A stretch of 64,000 nucleotides of DNA from Isochrysis galbana (lineage: Eukaryota > Haptophyta > Isochrysidales > Isochrysidaceae): positions 7,936,001 through 8,000,000 of the forward strand of contig CM030932.1 in the NCBI GenBank assembly GCA_018136815.1. The letters are read 5' to 3'. Numbering within the stretch: the first letter of the stretch is position 1; every line of letters starts with the position of its first letter. Under the pieces are notes generated by a model, which worked only from the letters and a program-made list of their open reading frames with translations, was not told the origin of the DNA and ran no database searches. The translations under genes were made by a program, and so were the position numbers. This document shows positions 29,713 through 39,525 of this stretch, in pieces.

Positions 29713-31972
29713 ATGCTGCGGATCGGCGTGGAGGAGCTGTCGTGGCGCGGCCGTCTGACGCGCACGCTTGAGGTCGGCCCCTCCCACCTCTGCGCCCTCG
29801 ACGGGCGGGGCGAGCGCTGCTCGACCTGGCCACTGGCTGAGCTGATCGAGATAGGCCGCGAGGCTGACAGGCTCTGGATGGTTGTACCTGGGCTGTGTGG
29901 CGCGTGCTCGAGGAAGGTGACCTACGCGACGGGCAGTGAAAAGGAGTGCGAGGCGCTTGTGGCGCTGCTACGCACCGCGAGGCAGCGGCCGGGCGGCAGC
30001 GGAGCCTTTGTTGCAGCAATGAGAGACGCGATGAGCGCAGCGTGAGTGCTTGCACACATGTTAAGGCACGCCCGCGAGACCTGCGGCAGGGACACTAATG
30101 CCGCGTGGACTTCGCGGATCAAAAGCAAGAAGGGCGGAGGCGGGATTATCCAGCGCTATCCCCGCCGGGCGGCCGCTCCATGGCCCAGATCCTGTGGCAA
30201 GCTGGTTGCACTTGTTGGTCCGACAGTCGATGGCCTCCTGACCCTTCCGCTGCGCCTTATCGCACTATCAGGTACGTCTCCGGCCTCTCACCACAAAAGG
30301 TGATCGTGATCGAACCCTCTCTGTCGATTGAGACCGCCTTCCAGCTGCTGCTCGACCGGAACATCACCTCCGCTCCAGTCATTGACAGCAATGCAGGTCT
30401 GGCTGCCAGCTTGTTGTGGTCCTAGGAGCCGACGTTGCCATCTGTCTGTCAGGCCCCAGTGTAATTGCAAGGCCTGAATGAGTATGCTCGGTTAGCATTG
30501 CTCTAGATGTCAGTAATATCTCCCGAGCAATATCTCCCAATAGCGGTCATCTTCCGCCGCCTTTCACGCGATCCCTGCACATTCTTTCCTTGTGATTGCA
30601 GCTGTGGATGGACGCCCCCCTTTCTTGGGCTTTCTTGATCTTCGGGATTTACTCGCCTCTGCCGTTCTCTCGTATCGCGAAACCATCGACGCCAATCGTG
30701 CGGCAGCAGCGCATCCTGCCCAGACGGTCGCCTCTCGTGCAGCTCCAGAGCCGCAGCTGGTGCATCCTTGCGCCCTACCAAGGGGAGCATCTTGTCGTTC
30801 CGGCCTTGCTGCCTGTCTTCGCGATGCCTCTTTCCTCTCTCAATCGCCTGCATATCTCGCCCGCCGCAATCCAATCGCCGCGTGCCGCCCCGACGCTTCC
30901 CTGCTGGATGTGTGCGCACTCTTGGCATCGGGCCATAGGAGGGTGCTACTTGTCGAATCGGATGCGTCGAGGGCCAGGGCGGTGCTATCGCAGTCTAGGA
31001 TGGCAGGGTGCATCTTGCAGGTAAAACACGAACGCGAGTCCTAATCATAACCCACCATGTGCGATGGAAGAGAATTGGAAGCGATTCAGTCGGGCGGGCC
31101 GATCGGGTCGGCCGTCCTTGACGCGCACCGTCTCTCGTCACGTGCAGGCGTGGCGTCGCCTTCCTGCGCTTCGCGCCGCTGCTGAATGTCTCAAGGTCTC
31201 CGACTTTGTACCCAAATTCCGAACGCCAATCGCTTGCGACGTTCGCCTGCCGGTACGCTCTTCTCGCTGTTTGGTGACAGAATAAGCACCAACGCTGTTC
31301 AATTCCGCGTACTTCTGGTGTTTCGTCACATTCTGGTGTTTGGTCACCGACATCCACCATCTCACACGTCAGGCCATCGACGCATTCGAGACGCTGGTAC
31401 GCCATGGCATTTCTGGTGTCGCTCTGGTGGACGAAGACGGTCGTATGCAGGAACGTCCCCCCACTCACACCCACCCGAACCACCCAATCCTGCCCTCCCC
31501 GCGCGCGTGTCAACTGGCAGAGGCATCCGAAGCGCCTGACGTCCCATCTGCGCCAATTCCAACCCGTACATCCTTTCTATCCTCAACCTCGAGAGCCTTC
31601 CCTTCCATGCAGGCTGCTCTCTCGGCAAAGGACCTTCGCCGCGTCCTTCGTTCTGGAGATGTGGAATCCCTCTCCCTGCCGGCACTCGATTATCTCCGCC
31701 ATAATGACGGGCCTGCCATGGACGCTTCGTTGCTGACGGTAACGTCCTCGTCGTCGGTATTCGAAATGTTTGAGCGCTTCGTCTCCTCAGGTTCACATCG
31801 CCTTTTTGTGGCCGATGAGGGAGGGAAGCTGGTAGGCGTGCTCTCCCTCAAAGACGCGCTCGCTCTCGTCATCGGATCGGTGAGCAGAATGGAAAGGACT
31901 GTCGAGAGCTATGCCCGACCACGTTGCACCCGCCTGTTACTCTACGGCATTACTCTCAATCCTCGATTTTAA
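29713..31972 (+). CDS. Four-CBS-domain protein of AMPK/SNF4 gamma type with PH-like N-terminus, six exons, 471 aa
   Basis: My exon model is 29713-30041, 30272-30396, 30602-31020, 31148-31252, 31373-31450 and 31613-31972, 1416 coding bases in one frame. Exon 1 encodes a 110-residue module that looks PH-like (strands, then helix ECEALVALLRTARQ). Then come four CBS motifs: KVIVIEPSLSIETAFQLLL...FLDLRDLL, NPIAACRPDASLLDV...RVLLVE, a third split over exons 4-6 (AIDAFETLVRHGISGVALVD...LSAKDLR), and SVFEMFERFVSSGSHRLFV...VLSLKDAL. Four CBS motifs in this spacing are typical of the nucleotide-sensing gamma subunit of AMPK/SNF1, acting in energy sensing. Donors are GTGAGT, GTCTGG, GTAAAA, GTACGC and one apparent GA. 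The last intron (31451-31612) has no stop and could also be read through. The PH-like fusion is not typical of gamma subunits. Confidence 0.8.
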
Positions 31973-33157
31973 TAACCTCGTGCTCCATCACGTCACAAGA
32001 CAAATGTCTTAGTCGTCTCTTATCTGCATAGTATAACGGATCCTCACCGAACACCGTCTCTTTCCTCAGGTCCATCTTGAGCTCGGCCCCGCCTCGCGAC
32101 CCGCGGAGGTCACTCCCCACACACCGCCGAGGATGGCGGCCCAACGCGTACCGTACACGAGGTGAAGCGGCCACGCCGAGTTCGCGCCTCCTGAGGTTTT
32201 CTCGCCGCGAGTAATGAGCTGCGTCGCGAGTGGTGAGTTGCAATTGTCTCACTCGTAATCCTCCGAACCATCTCCAAGGCAGCTGAGGGTGGGCACCTCG
32301 TCGACCCCCACATCCTTGTGATTTTCGAAATGGCCTAATGGTGGTTGCAAGCTTTGCTTTGCTCATGACAAGCTTGACAGTGCTTTAGGAACGAACCGTG
32401 GCGGGGCATTTAGTTGCCCTGAGATCGACAATAGAGTGCACGCGTGCGCATGTGGCGCCTTCTTGAGACGGGTATGACGCGGTGTCGGAGCCCCGCAGCG
32501 GCGGTGGCATTACGTCGGGTTGGCAGCCGCCATAATCCGTGCGCGCCGCCCCGATGCGGCCAATGGTCTTTTACGAGGTTGTGAGCAGACACCTCGTCGA
32601 AATACCTCCCCATTGTGAGACTGGGCGGGGGGGGGGGGGGGGGGCTTGGAAATCTTGCTGCAAAAATCCTCAGACCTGTGAAAAATCTTGCTCGATGCCC
32701 CCCAGGACTCGGGTGTTAGGGCGCATTGCGGAAGAGCGAGGAATGAGAAGTGAGAAGTGTCGGGCTCGGTATCTGATCACTGATCATGATCATTCCCGCC
32801 AGCCCCTAAAAACGAGCATTTCTAGTGTATGTGTATGTCTTCCTCCAATTAATTCAGGGCTTACAACTAGCCGCCACTCATTAATATCACAAGTAAAACA
32901 CCTATCTTCATATGAAGATTTAGGGCTAACGCCTATTGCTAGCGACTGGTTTCTGCACTACCTTCCATGCCCTACATCGCCCTTACTTCTTACTTACTTC
33001 CCGGCTGCGGCCTCAGGTTTGGTTATTTTTTTTGGACAAATACTCCCCATAAAGTGGCGTGTAACTTCTACTGCTACTGGCAGAGCATCCCCCTCCCCCC
33101 CCCTCCCCCCGGCCCCCTTCCGCCTTCCGCCGTACGGATCTAAGGTCAGGTCAATCA
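31973..33157. other. Intergenic, nothing recognised
   Basis: A G homopolymer at 32627-32643 and short AT-rich stretches occur. No gene was recognised. A pyrimidine-rich run near 33085-33130 leads into the target duplication of the family B element. Confidence 0.4.
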
Positions 33158-33915
33158 AAAAAAACCTTCTAATATTCTTACCGCACTCGCGGCGAATGGA
33201 ACCACTACCTACTACACATAGTACGTAGCATACTTTCTACACCCCCACTCCCCGGCCCTTCTCCCCCCGCCATCAGGCGGCTCCCCCCGTGCACTACTAG
33301 GGGATAGGGGTGAAGGGCTTAGATATGGTCCGGTGGCCCGCGCCACCCCCCGGTGATCTTTCCCCCCCTTCCTCCTGTGTCTCCGAGTGGGCGGCGGCTT
33401 CAGTCCCGACTTATCCTGTAAACAGGAGCGGGACTTACCAATTTTTCGGTGAGCGGAGCTCTCGCTCCGCCCGCCCCCTTCTCCGCGCCCTCTCTCCCCT
33501 CTCCTGCGGCACGCGCGATGGCGCGCCTGCGGCAGGCCTCCAGCTGCCCTCTGGCGACCCCTGGAGGCTCCTGGAGGCCAGCTCAGGGGGCAGAGGAGGC
33601 TGGGGCTGGGCCCTGGCCTCCCCTGCCTCTCCCTCGCTGGCGCTCTCGAGCCTCAGGGGCCCCCACGCTGCACCTGTTTGCCTGTCGACCAGGGGGGGAG
33701 GGGAGGTTGGAGCAATGGGCTGGTCACGAGGGGCCAGGATGGGCGAATGAGGCGAGCCTGTGGGGAAGGGAGTGGGTCAGTAGGGCAGTGGCCTCCTGGC
33801 AAGCCATCAGGCATGCCAGGAGGATGGGTGGTTCCTCCCCCATGGCAGGGGAGGAGTGGAGAGAGGGGGGGGCTCGTGCCCCCCCATGGGTCAACCAAGT
33901 ATAAACTTAGTTGAG
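33158..33915 (-). mobile_element. Family B non-autonomous retroelement, full-length, 758 bp
   Basis: The element is flanked by 14-bp direct repeats ggtcaggtcaatca (33144-33157 and 33916-33929). In the minus orientation it begins aactaagtttatacttggtt, passes a strong gggggggc/gcccccc hairpin, a palindromic cctcctggcatgcc block, a long GC-rich body, a gtcccgac...gcgggac stem, and ends gcgagtgcggtaagaatatt agaagg plus a T run. Target duplications of this length and a homopolymer end indicate target-primed reverse transcription. The T tail and the aatatta-rich end resemble those of the LINE at 1-1766. No ORF of note is inside, so it is SINE-like but without a clear tRNA-derived head. Confidence 0.85.
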
Positions 33916-34194
33916 GGTCAGGTCAATCACCCGTCACTGAAATCGGGTAGTGGGCGGTGGGGGCCGGGGGCGGGCGCAGCCCCCGGGCGATTTTACGGGT
34001 TTTATAGTAGTTGTAGCCGATTTTTACTAGTAGAAATGCACAATGCACGGCGCACGGCCGCACCACGCAAAGCTCTATGCGCGCACCTGGCACCTGGACC
34101 TATGCCCCCTAGCTCACTCGCGCGCGGCAACATCTGGCCACTCAGACCTTCTTCAAAGCAAGGGGGTAAAGGAGGGGATGTGCGGTTAGGATTC

Positions 34195-34590
34195 GCCCCT
34201 CCGGGGCCAGAAAGTCTTGTACTGACTCCCCCCCCCCCCGTCCCTGGTCGCCAGGCAGACAGGGGCCTCAGGGCGGCACCCAGGGCCAGCGAGGCGAGCG
34301 AGGGAGAGGCAGGGGGGGGCCAGGGGCTGAGCCCAAGCCTCCACTGCCCCCTGAGCTGCCCTTGCTGGCCCTCTGGGCGCCCCTGAAGGACCTCTGAGAG
34401 CAGGTTGTGGCGCGCGCCGCATGGCGACGCGCCGCAGGGACCGGGGCGGAAGAGAATGGAACGAGGGAGAGGGGGGGATTTGCACCCCTCCCCGATGGAG
34501 TGTGGTGAGAAACGAGACCCGTTTGCGTTAGCAAACGGGCGAAGGGGGGCGACTGGCGACAGGACGGAGATGGGAGGGGAGCGGCTCAAG
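34195..34590 (-). repeat. Family C GC-rich interspersed repeat, copy 2
   Basis: It is shared with 29170-29458 and with the inverted block 63360-63720. The end carries a short perfect hairpin, cccgtttgc/gcaaacggg, at about 34517-34540, also present (ccgtttgc...gcaaacg) in the third copy. Confidence 0.65.
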
Positions 34591-34825
34591 ACGTCTCGGA
34601 TACCCTTGTGGCAGGTATACTCGGGGCGCAGTTGCTTATTTCTCGAGGACTGCTCGCGGCGTGAGCTGGTAAGGGCCGTTCTCCTTTTTTGACGAGAGGC
34701 CCCCCCCCCCCCCCGGTGCTTTTTCCCGGAGAGTCGCCCGACGTAGGTCGGTCCGCCTCAATGGGTTTTCCCTCATTTTAACTTGTGGGGAGTTAGAATG
34801 GGAGCCGGGGGCCTGCGAGGGGGGA
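34591..34825. other. Intergenic, nothing recognised
   Basis: A C homopolymer at 34700-34714 is the only notable feature. Confidence 0.4.
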
Positions 34826-34955
34826 GATGTGGAGGGGTGCATAGGTGTATGTATCTGTGACAACAGCACGCGCCAAGGTGTACGGGCAGGTGCGCTGAGG
34901 GCTGTCGTGTTAGTACCGGGCTAGTGAGAGTAGTGGTACTAATGCTCAGTTAGAT
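34826..34955 (+). repeat. Dispersed repeat D, copy 1 (about 130 bp)
   Basis: The series ggggtgcataggtgtatgta, gtacgggcaggtgcgctgag, gtcgtgttagtaccgggcta and gtggtactaatgctcagtta occurs here and again at 56161-56309 in the same order, with small indels. Inside it ttagtacc and ggtactaa form an inverted pair. Function is unknown. Confidence 0.8.
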
Positions 34956-35359
34956 TATTATCAACAATGCCCACCAGCCCTTCCTTCCCTCACAGACGTC
35001 GCTGCTGCGTTGGCGTCGCGAACAAGTGTGACGGGCTGGAGATCTTGCGAATTTCACCCACCGCTCCTCGACAGAGTCCACAAAAACAGCCCGCCTTTGT
35101 GCAACATACCAGAGGCCTTCTTGCGTCTCCTCAACTTCACGTCAGGTTGGCTCACTCGTGGGAGAAGGATCAAAACAAGGGGCGCTGGTATTTAAGTTTG
35201 ATCATGGCATTCCCTTGTTTTTCCTCCGCCACCTGCGTTGTAGTCCGATCTTTGAACGGGCTCCTCTGTACCTGTACTAGTACTAGTGCTTGCTATGTCG
35301 CACTTGAAAGCTTAAAAACATTCTCTAACAGTATCTCAGGCCAATAGCTTCATTTCAAG
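34956..35359. other. Intergenic, nothing recognised
   Basis: No gene or repeat partner was seen. It lies at the 3' end of the minus-strand gene that follows. Confidence 0.4.
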
Positions 35360-36364
35360 TCAGGTGCGATCTGACAACACACTCGGTAAGGTGTGTCGTC
35401 TGTAGAGCACAGGATAGTTCCCGTCGTCATCGGCAGGCCTGGCTTTCCATGAGAGTTCGGCCATATCCTCACTATTCCTTGCCCTCATCATGCTCACCGG
35501 CAACAGGTGGGTTTTGATCTCCGTCGAATCGTCAGTGCTCACATTGCTACCAGATGCAAACTCCACCCCACTCGACACTTGATCTCTAGAGCTCCTAGGC
35601 AAGGCAGAAATCTCGGTCGGGGAAGGCAAGTTTATTGAACGAGTCCCTATGAAACCTGCTTGGACCCCGTATAGCAGGAGCATGAGCGAGAGCGCCATGA
35701 AGATGATGGAAAACAGGTCAGTCAAGAACGATGTAGATCTCCCGGGGATCCAGGTGATCGAAGGTGCCACAGATGATGCTTGTGCAGTCCTCTCCACATT
35801 TGGCGACGCAAAGCCTCGCTGCTCCAACAGCTGAACACTGCCCAGGAGCGTTGCTAGTGCCTTCTCTTGAGCCCCCGAAATGGCGCGCAAGCTGGAGAGC
35901 AGGTGAGGTGTGACCTTATCGCTCCTAGACAATAGCGTTACTGCTAGCATGGCTGCCACAATCGGGGTCAAGGCCATGGGCAGGGCGGCTCGTGCAGAAG
36001 GCAGAACGTTGAGTGCCGCCCTGAAGATGAACCTGCCCACTCGGCGGACCATTCGGTCTCTGGAGATGCCCTTTGCGACGAGAAGTGGCACATGAGCGAG
36101 CAGGTCGGCTGGAGCCGAGGGTTTGAGCCGTCGGGCCAGCACAGAGAGCATGAGCGCTTTGGGAGAGTGGCGGCCGATGGTAAGGAGGGACTTGAGGCCA
36201 GTAGCAGCCGGGGCACTGGCGGCAGAGGCGACGGCGAGCTGGTGTTCTGCGGCGACTGCACTGGGCTGAAGAGCCGGAGCCATGCCCCACACCTCGTTCC
36301 ACCTCCGTAGCTCCTCCTGCTTCACGAGGTGCGCGACGAGGTGGAGCCACTTTGCGGAAGACAT
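35360..36364 (-). CDS. Unknown two-span membrane protein, 334 aa
   Basis: The ATG at 36364 (SSAKWLHLVAHLVKQEE) opens a frame to TGA at 35360. The upstream continuation of the frame to 36721 is basic and lacks a better start. The first 170 residues are helical and Ala/Leu-rich, with a hydrophobic segment ALTPIVAAMLAVTLL. After a helical stretch (SSLRAISGAQEKALATLLGSVQLLEQ) comes a clear membrane span, LTDLFSIIFMALSLMLLLYG, then a Ser-rich polar tail. It may be a protein of an organelle membrane. No recognised domain was found. Confidence 0.6.
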   Translation of the reverse strand: MSSAKWLHLVAHLVKQEELRRWNEVWGMAPALQPSAVAAEHQLAVASAASAPAATGLKSLLTIGRHSPKALMLSVLARRLKPSAPADLLAHVPLLVAKGISRDRMVRRVGRFIFRAALNVLPSARAALPMALTPIVAAMLAVTLLSRSDKVTPHLLSSLRAISGAQEKALATLLGSVQLLEQRGFASPNVERTAQASSVAPSITWIPGRSTSFLTDLFSIIFMALSLMLLLYGVQAGFIGTRSINLPSPTEISALPRSSRDQVSSGVEFASGSNVSTDDSTEIKTHLLPVSMMRARNSEDMAELSWKARPADDDGNYPVLYRRHTLPSVLSDRT

Positions 36365-37293
36365 GGCAGCTAAAGACCCTTCTCTCTTGGGCCGACGCGG
36401 TCGTTTCTTTCCTCTCTCCTCGCATGCCCCGTGACTTCTCCCAGTTGAATCAGCACCCCGTTCTACTCGTTCGTGCTGCAAGTGAATTGACTGCGGCTGC
36501 GGGGGGAGTGCCAGGGCCTCCCTCTGGATGCTGCAACTGGCTCTCGAGAGCCTCGCTCTCTGTGGGACCAAAGGTGGCGCGCTGTGCTGCGACTGACGGG
36601 TGTCAAGTTCACATCGGATGAGAGGAGATGGCCATCTCCATCGATTCGGAGAGACGAGGAGAGGGAAGATGCTCGAAAGTTCACAGTGGCAGCTCGGCGG
36701 CCGCCTGCCCGCCCCCCGCAAGTACTCAAGAGAGGCGCCGGGCTACGCTCGAAAGAAGCGAGCAACTTTCCTGTACATTATCAGGAGCGGGAGAGCACTG
36801 GAGCGAGAGAAGGTGCGGGGCCGGGCCCAAGGCAGGGAGAGGGGAGGCGATCCTCGCTCCCTCGTGGTGGTCGAGAATCCTAGGTTACTCGTAACGTAGG
36901 GCAGTTTCTGTACGGAATCCCGTCATCTATTACAAGGATTTCGCTCAGGACTCGCGGCTCGCGCGGCCTCTACTTGTCAGTATTTGCTGCTTATTAACCC
37001 TAGCTGTGAAAAAGACAGTGGGTAGGGTCTAGAAAGACAGAAAATACAGCTGTTTTTGGCTTTCCAAAAAAAAGGTGTAAAACAGGGCAAAATACAGATA
37101 CAGGGGGGGGGGGGCTCTCCCCCTCTTCTCCCCCCGTTGGAGCGTAACAGCGTAACCTCTCTGCGTCGCTCGCCGCGCTGCGCCCCCCTCCCCCCTCCCC
37201 GCCCTCTCCCCCCACGACCGATGAGCCACTCTCGCTTCAACCCCAATCCCACCCGCGCGTCGCGGTCCGCGCGCGCGGTCGCGGTCGTGGAAG
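36365..37293. other. Intergenic with homopolymers
   Basis: It likely includes the divergent 5' regions of the genes on either side. A G run (37103-37113) is present. No RNA or repeat was recognised. Confidence 0.4.
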
Positions 37294-37623
37294 ATGGCAG
37301 CGACACATGCGGCGACGATTCTCCGACGCTGGATAGGCCAGCGCCGGCTGCCGCCGCGCCGCTTGCTTGGGCGGCGCTTCTCAACGGCACAGCGCAGCGC
37401 CCGCCGCCGGTCACCGCTTTGGCGCAGGAGGCAGGAGGAGTCTGCTATGCCCCCACGAGCGCGGGGGGGCGCAGCTTCCGCGCATGGGAGCATCTTTAAT
37501 GTGCTTCCTACGCGCGCCACAGGTCTGAGCCAGCCGGTTCCAACACCGGTCGTAAGCGCTCCCTCGCCGCCCGGCGCTGTTGTATTCAGGCCTTTTGGCA
37601 TGAATATTTCGGCACGAGTATGA
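37294..37623 (+). CDS. Possible short mitochondrial-targeted protein or first exon, 109 aa
   Basis: The ATG at 37294 opens with AATHAATILRRWIGQRRL, then many Arg and RRFSTAQRS, which fits a mitochondrial presequence with a cleavage site. The rest has no recognisable domain, and overlapping frames on both strands are also open because the DNA is GC-rich. It may be only the first exon of a longer gene or not a gene at all. Confidence 0.25.
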   Translation: MAATHAATILRRWIGQRRLPPRRLLGRRFSTAQRSARRRSPLWRRRQEESAMPPRARGGAASAHGSIFNVLPTRATGLSQPVPTPVVSAPSPPGAVVFRPFGMNISARV

Positions 37624-38154
37624 GCCTTCTTCGCTATACACCGTCTTCTATGTTCGCCGTGGTCGCGCAAGGTGTGCAGCTTCGGATTCTCCCTGGGCTC
37701 AAGTCCAGGTTCGCCGATTTTCGTCTCGAGATTCGAGGACTTGAGTTTTATTTTTACCGTTACGGTAATTGTTCACGCGTCTAAGGTAAGAAATGCAGGT
37801 AACAGAACTGGGCCCCTCTGCATTCCCTTCCCCCCCCCCTTCTGCATTTCACATTTCACCCCCCTCTGCAGTTCCCCCCCCCCCCCTCCACAGTTTCCCC
37901 CTCCTCCGCAGTTTCCGGTGTTTCCCCGTTCAAGTTCAAGCCGGGAACCGGGAAAAATACGTGAATGTGAATGTGGGAGGGAGTTGGAGTTGGGTCAGTG
38001 TGGTGGTTTCCCCCCCTCTGCAGTCCCCCCCCCCCTCCGCGGCTTCCCCCCCCCTCCCCCCTCCGCAGTTTCCCCCTCCTCCGCAGTTTTCCTGTGTTTC
38101 CCCGTTCAAGCCGGGAAAAATACACGTGGATGTGGGAGGGGCTTCGCTCGCTAT
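37624..38154. other. Pyrimidine-rich repeat zone
   Basis: It holds repeated tttccccctcctccgcagt-type units (for example 37891-37915 and 38068-38090) and two copies of cccgttcaag...gccggga, so short direct repeats dominate. Open frames here are Pro-rich artefacts. Confidence 0.5.
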
Positions 38155-38402
38155 GCGCGCCCCGCGCTCGCGCTCGCCATGCGCGCCCCGCGCTCGCCAT
38201 GCGCGCCCCGCGCTCGCCATGCGCGCCCCGCGCTCGCCATGCGCGCCCCGCGCTCGCCATGCGCGCCCCGCGCTCGCCATGCGCGCCCCGCGCTCGCCAT
38301 GCGCGCCCCGCGCTCGCCATGCGCGCCCCGCGCTCGCCATGCGCGCCCCGCGCTCGCCATGCGCGCCCCGCGCTCGCCATGCGCGCCCCGCGCTCGCCAT
38401 GC
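38155..38402. repeat. 20-bp minisatellite, about 12 units
   Basis: The unit gcgcgccccgcgctcgccat is repeated without change from about 38181 to 38402. The period of 20 is not a multiple of three, so each frame reads the same 20-residue peptide repeat in turn, and no frame has a stop on either strand. Confidence 0.97.
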
Positions 38403-39525
38403 GGTGACGGTGGCGGAGAGCAAGCGTCCAATCGGTAGCGTTTCCTCATAGCAACAGATTTCCGATTTCGACGCAGCTTGGGGGCGCGTCGCGCGCGATT
38501 GGCGTCGCTGGCTGGGCGGCACCTGGATATATGGGGCTTGGCGCGGGCCGGACACCGGGCTGAGGAACGAGAATGGTCTCGTAGCGCGCCCGGCGTCGTT
38601 TTGAATTCGGGCTCTCCGAGATAGAGTATAGAGTATTTAGGCCTGTTTCCTGTTTCCTGTTTTGCCGTTGCCGTTGCCGTTATCCGTTTTCCGTTTTTGG
38701 TTTTTGGGTTACGCTTCGTTGTGGTTGTGGGGGCTCCCGGGGGGGGGCCGAAAGGGCCCAAAGGGCACCGAATATGTGCTAGATAGGTGTTTTCCGGGGT
38801 TTCTACCGCTTTACTTTGATGTATTTCCTCAATCCTGACTTTTTAATTTTTACACCCTTAGAAGTTAAAATAGTGTTTGACCGCCCTAGATGTCGCTCTC
38901 GCCACCGTCCTCGCCCTCGCCCAAGCCCGCCTGCCCGCCTTCCTCTGCTGACGGGCTTCAGCCCGTCAGCGTCTTCGAAGTCGTCTCCTCCGCCGCGCCT
39001 GCCGCCGGCATGCCTCCCTCCTCATTGCCCTCAGGCCCTATGGCCTATGGGCCATCCCAATTCGTCACGCTAGCCTCGCCCCAACACACACACACACTCC
39101 TAAGCGCTCAAGCTTCCCCGCCACCATCCCCTTTCGCCTCCTTGTTTCTAAGGGTGGAGTTGGCAAATGGCTCTAGCACAATATAATTAGTCTAGGCCAC
39201 GCCAGGCTCCAGGTACCCATAGAAAGGGCACACACGGAAACGCGAACAAGGGGCGATAAGCAGCGGACGGCGGCGTTCACGGCAGTAAAGATTAAACTCT
39301 ACATACGAGACGGCACAATTTTGCGCCCCGTTTGAACGTCTGGGTGAGGAGGCGGAGCCAGCATCAGCCGACGCGCGTAGGACGAGTTGTGTCGTTCCCT
39401 CTGCCCGCCCTGTGTCCGTCCCCTTGTACATAGTCTGTGGCCGGTCGCCGTCGCTGCTGCCACACGGCACGTCAGCCCACGGTCATCTCGCCTTTTGGAA
39501 GCAAAAGTGAGTCGGAATCGACCTG
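38403..39525. other. Diverged satellite unit, LINE fragment and gene 5' flank
   Basis: About 38460-38620 resembles one unit of the 203-bp satellite (gcgcgattggcgt, gtagcgcgcccggcgtcg, cgggctctccgag). It continues into gtgggggctcccggg...aatatgtgctagat and gtgtttgaccgccctag, the same order as 26290-26470, so satellite unit and LINE end are linked at both places. The rest, to 39525, is the 5' flank of the kinase gene. Confidence 0.5.

Noticed and set aside
37672..38761. Several long overlapping ORFs (up to 301 aa) on both strands
   Set aside because: They are produced by a 20-bp minisatellite and pyrimidine-rich direct repeats without stops, not by a gene.
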